From assembly GCA_963709295.1 (NCBI GenBank), contig CAVPVW010000005.1, positions 124,001 through 188,000 on the forward strand: a stretch of DNA of 64,000 bases, given 5' to 3'. The translations under genes were made by a program, and so were the position numbers. Below are positions 26,725 to 35,443 of this stretch, piece after piece (position 1 is the first letter of the stretch; each line of letters starts with the position of its first letter). The DNA comes from JBGPQJ01 sp963709295. Its GTDB lineage: Bacteria > Chloroflexota > Anaerolineae > Anaerolineales > Villigracilaceae. The notes under the pieces were generated by a model. That model searched no databases. It had not been told where the DNA came from and saw only the letters and a program-made list of their open reading frames with translations.

Positions 26725-26797
26725 TGCCCCCACGGAGATTCGAACTCCGGTCTTAACCTTGAAAGGGTTGCGTCCTGGTCCACTAGACGATGGGGGC
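26725..26797 (-). tRNA. trnE: tRNA-Glu (anticodon TTC); attR of the island
   Basis: The minus strand begins GCCCCCATCGTCTAGTGG, a typical tRNA-Glu acceptor and D-arm. The anticodon loop is CTTTCAA with anticodon TTC, and the T-arm contains GTTCGAATC. The acceptor GCCCCCA/TGGGGGC pairs fully with discriminator A, and no CCA is encoded. It is 73 nt long. Its 3' 17 bp recur at 7254-7270, so the island inserted into this gene and left it intact. Confidence 0.95.
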
Positions 26798-26867
26798 TTG
26801 TCCTTGCTTTTTTACAGCGGGCAGGATTTTATCATCCCACTAATGAACGGTCAAGCATTAAACGGGA

Positions 26868-27723
26868 TTAATCTTCGATTTTTTGGGTCTTCAGAGCAAG
26901 CAGGTCCACATGGCTCCGGTTGAATAGGACCGCCTCGCTTTCGATTTTAAATGACGGGATTAAAATCGCATTGACCAGGGCACTGTACAACGGAACAAAT
27001 TCCCGCGTGCCCTCCACCATGATCGTGGAAAAATCAAAGCGCCCAGCCCACTCCAAAATCCCATTCAATTCGTACACCTGGGTCACCACGCGGACGGGAT
27101 ACTCTACCAGACGCACATAACCTCCGCGCGCCAACGCTTGGGGACCAATGTCCTCCCGCTTCGACATGCATACCGTGATCACCTGGGACTTGACCAGGCG
27201 CACCACCTCAAAATGATCAACAAGCTTGGTGGGCATATGCAAGCGTGCAAGCCTTGCATCCAAAACCTCCATGAAGGAATTTGTGCCGTCATTCATCAAG
27301 CCCATCAGCCCGGTATTGGGTACCATGATTTTTCCAACCACCCGGTAACTCGAGGTGAGGAAATCGGCATTGATCAATCGTTGGGTACCGGAAACAGGTG
27401 CTTCAGCGGGCATGGCATCCCCCAGGACTATTGTTCGGAAGTAACACCGGTCGAATCGTGCTTTGTCGGAGGCCTTTTCCCCCCCGTCGTTTTGGAGAAG
27501 TCGAATGGCCGGCATCAGGATTGAGCAGGGTTGACAGCCAATTCACCGATTTTTCATCGTATTCTCGCCGTCCACATACATCACAAATCCATGCCGGGAA
27601 GTTCGGCACTGTGATCACTTCTTCATCCAGCCAGGTGAAATAGGTGACATGGTGAAGGCGCATCATGCCAGCCTGGCATTCACGGCAGGGAAAGGGTTCA
27701 TTTCGATGGGTCGACTCGCTCAT
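26868..27723 (-). CDS. YgiT/MqsA-type zinc-finger protein with uncharacterised C-terminal domain (frameshifted)
   Basis: The first frame (from 27723) has CRECQAG and WICDVCGRREYD, two Cys-x2-Cys pairs as in the YgiT/MqsA zinc finger. After LLNPDAG it degenerates. The adjacent frame takes over near 27505 with IRLLQNDGGEKASDKARFD and runs to 26868, giving a roughly 200-residue domain of mixed alpha/beta character that I cannot name. A separate second gene starting at 27515 is possible, but the junction reads smoothly as one protein of about 285 residues. It lies just downstream of lepB, 16 bp away. Confidence 0.6.
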
Positions 27724-27738
27724 TCGCGGGTTTCCTTG

Positions 27739-28326
27739 TTATGGCGCTGCGTTAACGACATTGGTGTGGTCGATCATGTTCCAATCCGGGGGAGGCCAGT
27801 AGATCAGAATCGCCTTTCCGATCACATTATTCACCGGCAGCATACCCCAGGCATGAGAATCCGACGAATCGTTGCGGTTGTCTCCCAGAACGAATAATTG
27901 CCCCGGAGGGACGATCCAGGTTCCTTGATAATCAGGCGTTGCCGCAATATAGGGTTCGGTGATTTCCCGATCGTTGACGATAACCACTCCATTTTCAACC
28001 TGGACCACATCACCGGGAAGACCGATCACGCGCTTGATCAGATCCTGCGTGGGGTCAAGCGGAAAGCGGAACACGACAATGTCGCCGCGCTGTGGTTCGT
28101 TGAACTGGTAGGCAAGTTTGTATACGAGCACATACTCACCGTTCTCGAGGGTGGGGCGCATGCTGAATCCGTCCACTCGGACACGAGCGGATACTGCGTT
28201 AATCACCACAAACAAGACAACAGCCAGCAGGATGGTTTCAAGCGAATCCCGGAGAACCTGCCCCCAGGATGCGGATTTCTTTTCCACCGTCTCGACGGGA
28301 ATTATTTCAGGGTCAAAATTTTCCAA
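27739..28326 (-). CDS. lepB: Signal peptidase I
   Basis: 195 residues with one N-terminal membrane helix (ILLAVVLFVVINAVS), the catalytic Ser in VDGFSMRPTLENGE and the general-base Lys in LIKRVIGLPGD. The later boxes D/E (FVLGDNRNDSSDSHAWGMLP) are present. It cleaves signal peptides of exported proteins on the outer face of the membrane. The secreted lipoproteins in this window would use a different enzyme (LspA). Intact, normal length. Confidence 0.96.
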   Translation of the reverse strand: MENFDPEIIPVETVEKKSASWGQVLRDSLETILLAVVLFVVINAVSARVRVDGFSMRPTLENGEYVLVYKLAYQFNEPQRGDIVVFRFPLDPTQDLIKRVIGLPGDVVQVENGVVIVNDREITEPYIAATPDYQGTWIVPPGQLFVLGDNRNDSSDSHAWGMLPVNNVIGKAILIYWPPPDWNMIDHTNVVNAAP

Positions 28327-28403
28327 AAAGCTCCTCCAAAACCTGAAAAGATTATAAGTCCCTCTTGGTCACCCTGCAAGAGGAGCTTTCACTTTCACAG
28401 GCT

Positions 28404-29141
28404 TCAAACTCGGCCCCAGGCATAAAATGTCGGGACGAACAGCACACGCTCACCATTCGCCCAGGCTTTTTCATCCGCAGATTTAATCCTCTGGATTTCG
28501 GCAGGAGGAATCGTTCCATCCAGGTCGGATTTGATCACCGCCCATTCCATCTCCTGTTCCGTCGGAGATGGGATTCCCGGCCAACCTCCCGCCATGATCC
28601 CGCTTTCGATGGGGGCAATCCCTGCTGACACGAACCAACCTTTCAGCTTTCGACCGGCGTTCGGGTCTGCACCCTGCTTGAGAAGCGACTCTGCCTGCCA
28701 TTTTCCCAGCGGCTCCAGCACAGGCGGGTAATCGATCCTTCCGGCGTAATCCGGTTCCGCCATGGCAAGAAGTGCACCGCCCGGACGTGTGATTCGTTTC
28801 ATTTCATTCAATACGGTTATAGGAGATTCCACCCACAGCAGCAGAAAATGACAGAAGACGATATCAAAGCTGCCATCCGGGAAGGGGAGGTGATGCCCGT
28901 CGCCGCAGGTTATTCTGACCGTGGTGGCGTTCTGGCGTGCCAGCCGGGTGCTTTCGAGGCTAATGTCCAGCCCATGGATTTCTGCTTTAGTAAGAGAAGG
29001 GAATTCTGTGAGTAATGCGCCGGTCCCGCATCCAACCTCGAGGATATGATGGGCTTTGGTGATTCCTGCTTTTTCGTATAGATATATTCTTGTTTTTGAG
29101 GTCCAACCCGCTTGCTGCAAATACCGGGCATGCCAATCCAC
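28404..29141 (-). CDS. SAM-dependent methyltransferase (class I, UbiE-like)
   Basis: 245 residues. The SAM motif I is ILEVGCGTGALLTE, followed by the acidic GLDIS and TCGDGHHLPFPDGSFD. The C-terminal half carries substrate-specific helices. The Trp-rich start (MDWHARYLQQAGWT) resembles small-molecule methyltransferases. It lies directly downstream of a phosphatase gene (12 bp), so the two are probably co-transcribed. The substrate is unknown. Confidence 0.85.
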   Translation of the reverse strand: MDWHARYLQQAGWTSKTRIYLYEKAGITKAHHILEVGCGTGALLTEFPSLTKAEIHGLDISLESTRLARQNATTVRITCGDGHHLPFPDGSFDIVFCHFLLLWVESPITVLNEMKRITRPGGALLAMAEPDYAGRIDYPPVLEPLGKWQAESLLKQGADPNAGRKLKGWFVSAGIAPIESGIMAGGWPGIPSPTEQEMEWAVIKSDLDGTIPPAEIQRIKSADEKAWANGERVLFVPTFYAWGRV

Positions 29142-29153
29142 TTGAGGAAGTCA

Positions 29154-29687
29154 TTACTGCCCGGCCATCCAACTGAGGATGAATTTCACCTGTTCATCTG
29201 TTTCGGGTGAGCGGGGGTGGAGGTTGTGCTTGGGAACATGCTGCCACCATTCTGCCAGTTGGGCCAGAGATTCCGCCCCTGTTTTTCCATGGCGTACGAG
29301 GTAACAGCCAACAGTCGTCCCCGTGCGTCCCACGCCTCCCCAGCAATGAATATAAACCTTCCGTGAATCCTGAAGTGCCGCGTCCAGGGTGTCGAGTGTC
29401 TTTTTCATCTGCTCAACGGAGGGGGTGCCAAAGTCACCAATTGAGAATCTTTGATATGTAACAGGAAGGTTGTAGTGAGCAGCCCGTTCGGTGAGAATGG
29501 GAGCATACGGCAGGAGTTCCCCTTCGGCGGTAAGGTCAATGAAGGTAACAAAACCAGCCTCGAGAAAGAGATCCATGCGCTGAGTAGTTCTTTCATGATC
29601 CCATGAGCCGGGGTATTCTCCAGCGAGGAATCTGCCGGGTGTGACCCAGTATGATTCGGGAATTGGACGGGGAGGGATGGCAATCAT
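29154..29687 (-). CDS. Dual-specificity/tyrosine-type protein phosphatase
   Basis: The P-loop VYIHCWGGVGRTGT carries the HCx5R signature, and an upstream Asp in a DFGTPS-type loop may act as general acid. At 177 residues it is a stand-alone cytosolic domain like those of bacterial DSP/PTP-like phosphatases. Whether it acts on proteins, phosphoinositide-like or nucleotide substrates cannot be decided. Confidence 0.9.
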   Translation of the reverse strand: MIAIPPRPIPESYWVTPGRFLAGEYPGSWDHERTTQRMDLFLEAGFVTFIDLTAEGELLPYAPILTERAAHYNLPVTYQRFSIGDFGTPSVEQMKKTLDTLDAALQDSRKVYIHCWGGVGRTGTTVGCYLVRHGKTGAESLAQLAEWWQHVPKHNLHPRSPETDEQVKFILSWMAGQ

Positions 29688-29703
29688 CTTCTCGATTGGG
29701 GAT

Positions 29704-29742
29704 AAAAAAGGCTCGGGCTGCCAAAGGGTCGGTTTCCGAGCC
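29704..29742 (-). terminator. Rho-independent terminator after the PilZ gene
   Basis: On the minus strand GGCTCGG pairs with CCGAGCC across a 19-nt loop and is followed by a run of six T (29704-29709 region). It separates the PilZ gene from the phosphatase-methyltransferase pair. Confidence 0.65.
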
Positions 29743-29770
29743 AGGTGATCTTGTTAATTGTTATGCATGA

Positions 29771-30202
29771 TTATATGCGGTTGCGGTCCTGCAATTCCGA
29801 CACCGATGGAGGATATTTTCCGGTCTCCCGACGGAATTCATAGAGCTCGATCATTCGTTCAATGATTTTTTCATCGCCGGGGTTTATCTCTCCAAATTCA
29901 AAACCTGTGTTGAAGAACACAGGGTCGATATCCGGCTTGGACCACACCGATTTGGCGGTGATATCCAGATGATCCTTGTTAAATTCATTGGATTCGGGCA
30001 GGTCGATGCGAAGCTCGTATTGATCGCCCAGCTCCAGGTGATGTTCGCCGATGACCATCGCGCCTTTGACAGTCAGGTCGGAAAGGTAACCGATGACCTT
30101 GCCGGACTTCCGGTCGAAAACCCGTGAATAAACCACCAGGAATTTTCGTTCAAGCTTTCTTCTTTCATCACCCATGGCATTCTCCAATTCACTGCTCATC
30201 AT
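29771..30202 (-). CDS. PilZ-domain protein (probable c-di-GMP receptor)
   Basis: The basic motif near the start (ERRKLERKF) corresponds to the RxxxR arm, and DLTVKGAMV to the (D/N)xSxxG motif, here with Thr in place of Ser. The rest forms the PilZ beta-barrel (YELRIDLPES ... NTGFEFGEI). At 143 residues there is no attached output domain, so it would act by binding a partner. A start at the inner ATG (MGDERRK) is possible. Confidence 0.8.
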   Translation of the reverse strand: MMSSELENAMGDERRKLERKFLVVYSRVFDRKSGKVIGYLSDLTVKGAMVIGEHHLELGDQYELRIDLPESNEFNKDHLDITAKSVWSKPDIDPVFFNTGFEFGEINPGDEKIIERMIELYEFRRETGKYPPSVSELQDRNRI

Positions 30203-30293
30203 CTAGTTCGAATGCTGTTTTATGAGTCTACAGAGAAAAAGTGCCCTTGTCAACCGTCGGCAACCAATCGCGCTGGCAATTTTGACGGTTGGT

Positions 30294-30947
30294 TTACATT
30301 ACGGTGCGGATTGAGACAGGCATGTGCCCGGTATCATTATGGGACACAAGAACCACTTCACCGTTGGGATGAACAGAAAATTCACTGATCCCGCAGTTGT
30401 TGATATCGGTATTGATCCAGGTTTCAAGAGGTGCCTTCAAGGCGCGCACCATGAAATAACGCAGGATGTTCCCGTGGCAGACAAGGATCTCATGCCTTTC
30501 TTCGCGGGACGGCCGGAAAAAATGCCCCCACGCTTGTTGGGCTTGAGTGAATCCATCTTCAATAATCTTCCAGGGAGTTTCCGGGGACCATAAACCCACC
30601 CAGGGTGCCATCTGGAGCGGAGTTGTGACGCTTTCGCTCGAAATTCTTCCCTTATTGGCTTTATACCAGGTGATGAAATCGCCGGGTAAATAGGGGATGC
30701 ATTCCCATAAAAGCTTCGAACCCTGCATGCGAACTTTCGGGATGCTCTGGGCGATGATCTTTGCTGTCTCGGATGCCCGTCTAAGTGTGCTGTAATGGAT
30801 GGCGTTAATCTTTAATTTCTTAAATCGTTCTCCGGTAAAATCCGCCTGAAGTTTGCCGGTTTCAGTGATACCCAAGCCCAGCCGGTCTTTGGCATTGCCA
30901 GGCAGGCGCTGCCCGTGGCGGACAACGTAAATGTGTCGCTGGCTCAT
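30294..30947 (-). CDS. Histidine phosphatase superfamily protein
   Basis: IYVVRHGQRL gives the catalytic RHG, with the second conserved His in ILVCHGNILR; the basic and acidic residues of the pocket lie between (STLRRASETAKII). 217 residues, phosphoglycerate-mutase-like fold. This family includes sugar-phosphate and protein phosphatases, and the substrate is not readable. It is separated from the NUDIX gene by 48 bp and shares its strand. Confidence 0.9.
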   Translation of the reverse strand: MSQRHIYVVRHGQRLPGNAKDRLGLGITETGKLQADFTGERFKKLKINAIHYSTLRRASETAKIIAQSIPKVRMQGSKLLWECIPYLPGDFITWYKANKGRISSESVTTPLQMAPWVGLWSPETPWKIIEDGFTQAQQAWGHFFRPSREERHEILVCHGNILRYFMVRALKAPLETWINTDINNCGISEFSVHPNGEVVLVSHNDTGHMPVSIRTVM

Positions 30948-30995
30948 ATGCAGTTCCGGACGAAAAAAAGTGGGAATTGATTCATGCTGGTTTGC

Positions 30996-31436
30996 CTAAT
31001 CATCCTCTTTCAGGGTGATCACATCCTGCGGCCAACCCTGGCGGGATGAACTGGATACGATTTGGGCGACTTCGCGAGGCACGACATTTTCCTTCAACAG
31101 ATTGGCCATCGGCATCCATACTGGACGATAGCTGCCTCGTTCGGGCGGGTAAAGACCCTGCATTTCGGGACCGGCGCCTGTGCCGAATTTTCCACCTGTG
31201 ACGCGAGTCAGAAAATAATATTGTAATTTTCCCCGGTGACTTACTTTCACCATGAGCCGGTCCACATCCACCTTCAGGCCCAATTCCTCCTCGATCTCCC
31301 GGACTACTGCCTGCTCGGGTGATTCCTTCTCCTCCACCTGTCCCCCGGGAAAGACATAATACAGCCGCCCCTCACGTCGACGTTTAATGAGGGCAATTTC
31401 ATTTCCGTGAATGATGAATCCAGCAGCGCGGGGCAT
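30996..31436 (-). CDS. NUDIX hydrolase
   Basis: The NUDIX box GGQVEEKESPEQAVVREIEE plus ELGL matches Gx5Ex7REUxEExGU exactly. At 146 residues it is the bare domain. It hydrolyses a nucleoside diphosphate linked to some moiety X. The C-terminal half with PVWMPMANLLKENVVP resembles MutT/ADP-ribose-type members. The substrate is open. Confidence 0.92.
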   Translation of the reverse strand: MPRAAGFIIHGNEIALIKRRREGRLYYVFPGGQVEEKESPEQAVVREIEEELGLKVDVDRLMVKVSHRGKLQYYFLTRVTGGKFGTGAGPEMQGLYPPERGSYRPVWMPMANLLKENVVPREVAQIVSSSSRQGWPQDVITLKEDD

Positions 31437-31457
31437 GAATTGATTATACAGGAGACC

Positions 31458-31488
31458 AAAAAAAGAGGGACGGACAGCGCCGTCCCTC
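31458..31488 (-). terminator. Rho-independent terminator of the radical SAM operon
   Basis: On the minus strand GAGGGACGG pairs with CCGTCCCTC (loop CGCTGT) and is followed by seven T. It lies directly after the stop at 31494, closing the six-gene operon 37527-31494. Confidence 0.8.
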
Positions 31489-31493
31489 GTCGG

Positions 31494-32639
31494 TTACTTG
31501 TAAAGTGAGCTCCATTCGTTGGTCAGGATATTCCCCAACACCTGATCGGCCATCCCCTGGGTAGGCAGCACGTCCCCGTCGGGTTCGACATACAGCCAGG
31601 CTTTGCCAGCGCCGCTCGGGGTGGTTTCGTCCTCGAGGAGTTCAAATGCGACCGGATTATTTTCCGAATAGGGAACGGGCAGGTCCCATACAAGGTTTAT
31701 ACCCAGATCAACCATTGCCTGCCGATTCTGAAGAACCGCATCCCGGTGGGCTGGATCAGCGGTCAGCGAAAGGCTCTTCACACCCAGTCCCACCAGTTTT
31801 TCGAGCAAAGTCTTGAAATTGGAAGCGTCCGACTCTTTGATGGTCAAATGAACCGTGACAAAAATATCCGCTTTGAGACAAGCGTCCAGCGCCTGCCAGG
31901 AAGCGGGGTTTTCGGGTGCAAGGATGAACAGCAGATGATCCAATCCGGTTTGCAGGAGTGATTGGAGGTATGCTTCGCTCGAGAGTTTCAATCCATCGGT
32001 CATCAGGCCGGTCACCTGACCAATGGATTCTGCATGGGCGATGAGCGCCGGCAGATCTTCGCGCAAGGTCGGTTCGCCGCCGGTAAACGTAACATGCGGT
32101 ATTCCCATCGACCAGGCTTTATCCAACACACCCATCCATTCCTCGGTGGAAAGTTCCCGGGTGACCCGCTTGGACGGTGCTGCAATCGGGTCAGCACCAG
32201 GGGGCAGGCGGTAGGTGAGGGCGCAATCCAGCCTGAGGGGAGCGGTAAGTGCGGTATCGTAGGGACGAACGCGCTCGAAATCCAGCATGGTGACAGGGTC
32301 GAGGTCCGGTGTGGAAATGAGCGCCTGAACCCGGTCAATGAAGTATTGATAGTCCTCCAACGCCTGCTTCCGGCTTACGCGATAACGGTCGGAGATAATT
32401 TTCGCTGTCGCCTCCTCGCTGTTGCCCTGGATGAAGTGATAGGCATATTCCGTGGCGGTGGGGTTGAGGTGAAGGACAGTGGATGCATTGACGATGAGTA
32501 TCCCTGTGCCGTCTGAATGCATGCGCAGGTGCAACCGGTAGGGAGGGGCATCTTCCGGAGCCACCTGCTTTTGAACAGTCCCGGCGGAAAGCGGTTGAAC
32601 AGGGATGAAAATTTTGCGAAGGTCTCCAAAAATAGGCAT
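31494..32639 (-). CDS. Catalytically degenerate radical SAM paralogue with PqqD-like domain
   Basis: 381 residues, clearly paralogous to the radical SAM/SPASM gene at 34058-35407. Both begin with a roughly 100-residue PqqD-like winged-helix domain (here GTGILIVNASTVLHLNPTAT). Both keep IPHVTFTGGEPTLREDLP. The Cys-x3-Cys-x2-Cys loop is replaced: CALTYRLPPGADPI stands where the active copy has VTYRCNNDCAHCY. The C-terminal SPASM cysteines are also gone (VLPTQG instead of VLPCQS), and the end is truncated. It therefore cannot bind the [4Fe-4S] cluster normally, and probably serves as a peptide-binding or regulatory subunit. Last gene of the operon. Confidence 0.82.
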   Translation of the reverse strand: MPIFGDLRKIFIPVQPLSAGTVQKQVAPEDAPPYRLHLRMHSDGTGILIVNASTVLHLNPTATEYAYHFIQGNSEEATAKIISDRYRVSRKQALEDYQYFIDRVQALISTPDLDPVTMLDFERVRPYDTALTAPLRLDCALTYRLPPGADPIAAPSKRVTRELSTEEWMGVLDKAWSMGIPHVTFTGGEPTLREDLPALIAHAESIGQVTGLMTDGLKLSSEAYLQSLLQTGLDHLLFILAPENPASWQALDACLKADIFVTVHLTIKESDASNFKTLLEKLVGLGVKSLSLTADPAHRDAVLQNRQAMVDLGINLVWDLPVPYSENNPVAFELLEDETTPSGAGKAWLYVEPDGDVLPTQGMADQVLGNILTNEWSSLYK

Positions 32640-32681
32640 GGCAATCTCCTTTACACTTTCATTGCACGAAAGGGCACTGGC

Positions 32682-33695
32682 TTACTTGACAAGTCCTGCG
32701 TCCATGAAGAAAAGAACAAAATAACCGATCAAGAGAATTATCCACCCCACTAGCTGGACATTCTCCATCAAACCCGCGACTGAGAGCGAGAAATTCTCCT
32801 GGATGGTGGTGATGATCGCTTCCAGGTTATCCAGTTTTGTGCGCACGGCAGATTTCCATTCATCGAGATAAAACTCGTTTCGAATAATGCCGAAGAGTTT
32901 TGCAGTATACCAATCGCCAATCAGAAGCAGATTCTGGTCGGTGTGTTCGAAATCGAGTGCAATTTCCAGCCTGTGTGCGACAATGCGGCGCAGGGAGGAG
33001 CGGGTGGGCTTGAAGCGCGATTTCTTCCCCTGCAAAAATTCCCGGTTGATATCGCGCAGAATGCCCTCGATCGATTTGTCGAGGATGCGATACCGCAGGA
33101 GCTGGTAATTCCCAATTTTCAGCAATTCAATGTCGGATTGAAAGTCACCCTGCGGGGCGATGATCACGGCAGCTTCCCAATCGACCAGGGTCAGGTCCTG
33201 ATTTGAATATCGCACGCGGCTGATCAGAATTTCGTCGATCTCTGCAGGGTCCAGCGATTCCCTCTGTGACCGGATGAAATGGGCAAGAGTTCCGGCATTG
33301 GTCTTGAAAAACTCATCGGGTGTGCCTTCGATTTGAGTGAGGCACAGCACTGCATATTCCTCGTACAATCCGCTCTCCCTTAAATCCGGAGGGATTAGCT
33401 GATTGCGAAGGGCGGTCTGGATGCGGTCCCGTTCATGGTTGCCTGCCGTGGACAAAGGGTCTGGAAGCGTATATCGGCATTCGACCACCTGAACGCGATC
33501 GTCGTAGCGTTGCCGGGCGACCAGGATGGTCGTTTCCCCAACCTGTGATTCCATCCCCGGCAGGGTTTGTACCGAAATGTCCACCGGTTGAAAGTAGGGA
33601 GCATCCTTCAGGCCTGTGATTTTCTCGGCAGGCGCAGGGGAGGACGGCACAACGTCCGGGAAGGAGAGCAGGTAGTAGAGCGTGTCAGGACACAT
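32682..33695 (-). CDS. C-terminally membrane-anchored protein (resembles RMND1/DUF155 layout)
   Basis: 337 residues: a soluble alpha/beta N-terminal two thirds, then a helical segment (WKSAVRTKLDNLEAIITTIQ) leading to one or two C-terminal membrane helices (LVGWIILLIGYFVLFFM). This arrangement resembles DUF155 (RMND1/Sif2), but I see no diagnostic motif, so the match is tentative. It belongs to the operon between the PAS and degenerate radical SAM genes (24 and 42 bp spacings). It may hold the maturation complex at the membrane; that is inference. Confidence 0.55.
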   Translation of the reverse strand: MCPDTLYYLLSFPDVVPSSPAPAEKITGLKDAPYFQPVDISVQTLPGMESQVGETTILVARQRYDDRVQVVECRYTLPDPLSTAGNHERDRIQTALRNQLIPPDLRESGLYEEYAVLCLTQIEGTPDEFFKTNAGTLAHFIRSQRESLDPAEIDEILISRVRYSNQDLTLVDWEAAVIIAPQGDFQSDIELLKIGNYQLLRYRILDKSIEGILRDINREFLQGKKSRFKPTRSSLRRIVAHRLEIALDFEHTDQNLLLIGDWYTAKLFGIIRNEFYLDEWKSAVRTKLDNLEAIITTIQENFSLSVAGLMENVQLVGWIILLIGYFVLFFMDAGLVK

Positions 33696-33719
33696 GATGC
33701 ATGAAGGTTCTTGGGTTGA

Positions 33720-34061
33720 TCAGCTTCTCAGGAAATGGGGCATCTCGAAGGGAATCTCAAGTGAGATTTCGACAATGCCCGCATAGTTGCCGTCTTTGAA
33801 CCAGGGCGATTGATAGATCATTTTTTTTATGCCGTTCTTCTCGATGGTGTAAACGTTCTTTACGCGGTCAGCCAGCAGCTTTTCTGTCTTGATACGTGCC
33901 TGTTCGGGGTGGCAGTCCAGCATGTTCCTCCCGATCAGGGCATAACCACCGTCTTTTTCGTAGGTCAACGCAGCCTTATCGTTCATCGCCAGGATAACCC
34001 CTTGCGGGTCGCATACGGTCACCGCGGCTGGAAATTCCTTGATCCATTCATGCTCGGTCAT
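33720..34061 (-). CDS. Stand-alone PAS-domain protein
   Basis: The ATG at 34061 overlaps the stop of the radical SAM gene (ATGA), so I prefer it to the longer frame at 34118. The product, about 113 residues, is a single PAS fold: AAVTVCDPQGVILAMNDKAA, then ALIGRNMLDCHPEQARIKTE, and IPFEMPHF at the end. A conserved Cys-His-Pro (DCHPE) could bind a ligand. With no output domain it would work by partner binding, perhaps signalling redox or ligand state to the adjacent radical SAM enzymes. Confidence 0.8.
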   Translation of the reverse strand: MTEHEWIKEFPAAVTVCDPQGVILAMNDKAALTYEKDGGYALIGRNMLDCHPEQARIKTEKLLADRVKNVYTIEKNGIKKMIYQSPWFKDGNYAGIVEISLEIPFEMPHFLRS

Positions 34062-35407
34062 ACCACTGCCTCCATGGGGATGGTCTCTTCGAATTGAAGG
34101 GGACATCCGCCCCCGCACTCACTGACCAGCGCGCAGTCGCTGCATTTCTGCGGGAGATTCTGCCTTTCACGCAGTCTCACCGATAGTTTGTGGTTCCAGA
34201 TCGAATCCCACGGATCATTCAAAATATTGCCCAACCGCTGGTAGTACGATTGACATGGCAGGACCGAGCCATCCGGTTCCACGCACATATTGTAGAGAGC
34301 AGCCGTGCACCCTTTTACTCCCAGATCCAGCGACATGGGGTCGAAGCCGCAGTATTCCGTCGGGGTGTACCAGATGAGCCGCTGTCCCCTCATTTCGGTC
34401 TTCGTGCGGGCGGTTTCCAGGAGCGGATGAAGCTCCCGGTCGATCAATCCCGTTCCGACCGTGGCTCCCTTACCCGAGTAAATGAGAGCATTCAACCCGA
34501 TGGTTGGTACTCCCAACCCGGCCAGAAAATCCAACGTGTCCGGGATACTCTTCACATTGGTCTTCAGCATGGTGGTATTGGTCATCACGAACAGTGGCGA
34601 GGCGAGAGCATTCTTCAAGCCGGCAATGGTTTGAGGGAACGCACCTTTACATCCCACCATCTTATCGTGGATGTCCTCGTCGCTCGATTCAACCGTGACC
34701 TGGACGTGGTCAAGTCCTGCCTGGACCAGAGATTCGAGAAATCGCGCATCGGACAAACGCCTGGCGTTTGTGTTCAGCCCGGTGATCTGCCCGTTCTGCT
34801 CGGCATGGGCGATGAGCTCTGGTAAATCATTTCGCAGGGTCGGCTCACCACCGGTGAAAACCACATGGGGAATTCCCAGTTCCCAAACCTTGTCGAGCAC
34901 CCGCTTCCACTGGTCGGTGTCCAGCTCGGGAAAGGAACGAGCCCGGGCGTTGTAGCAGTGGGCACAGTCGTTGTTGCAGCGGTAGGTGACCGCCAGGTCC
35001 ATGCGGTACGGTGCCGTGGGACGGGCGCTGAACGGCGCGATGGTCTCCAATTCCAGGTCGTGGACGGGGCAGGCGCCATCGGGGCGGGTCAACTCCGACA
35101 ATTGAAATTGGATGGACTGCAAGTCGGCGCGCGCCTGCGAGGCACTCACCCGGTACTGCTTGCGGACAATTCGTACGGCATCCTGCTGAGGTGTCTTCTC
35201 GAGGATAAGGTATGCCATCAGAGCCGCGGTGGGATTCAGGTGCATGATCCGGTTGGCGTTGACGATCAGCGTTCCATGCCCGTCCGGGTCAAGCCGGAGG
35301 TGGACGCGGCTTTTTTCATCCTGGCCCTCGATGCGGTAATGGAACAAACCGTATTTCAGAGCCTGGTTTGGTTTACTTCGAGAAAACAGATTATTTAGGA
35401 TGCTCAT
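34058..35407 (-). CDS. Radical SAM/SPASM enzyme with N-terminal PqqD-like domain
   Basis: 449 residues. Positions about 15-105 form a PqqD-like winged helix (GTLIVNANRIMHLNPTAALM). The radical SAM core has CNNDCAHC (Cys144, 148, 151) and FTGGEPTLRNDLP. A SPASM domain with auxiliary-cluster cysteines follows (CGFD ... GCTAALYNMC ... VLPCQS ... CSDC ... CGGGC). This architecture is established for peptide- and protein-modifying maturases such as those of ranthipeptides and PqqE. The gene directly upstream encodes a membrane protein with a Cys-Ala C-terminal tail, the obvious candidate substrate. Spacing to it is 36 bp. Confidence 0.9.
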   Translation of the reverse strand: MSILNNLFSRSKPNQALKYGLFHYRIEGQDEKSRVHLRLDPDGHGTLIVNANRIMHLNPTAALMAYLILEKTPQQDAVRIVRKQYRVSASQARADLQSIQFQLSELTRPDGACPVHDLELETIAPFSARPTAPYRMDLAVTYRCNNDCAHCYNARARSFPELDTDQWKRVLDKVWELGIPHVVFTGGEPTLRNDLPELIAHAEQNGQITGLNTNARRLSDARFLESLVQAGLDHVQVTVESSDEDIHDKMVGCKGAFPQTIAGLKNALASPLFVMTNTTMLKTNVKSIPDTLDFLAGLGVPTIGLNALIYSGKGATVGTGLIDRELHPLLETARTKTEMRGQRLIWYTPTEYCGFDPMSLDLGVKGCTAALYNMCVEPDGSVLPCQSYYQRLGNILNDPWDSIWNHKLSVRLRERQNLPQKCSDCALVSECGGGCPLQFEETIPMEAVV

Positions 35408-35443
35408 GGACTACCTATAAATTCAGGGGCGGTTGAACTTGAA

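Noticed and set aside
28365..29461. Several plus-strand ORFs across the methyltransferase/phosphatase genes
   Set aside because: They are antisense to well-supported genes with intact catalytic motifs and have no motifs of their own.
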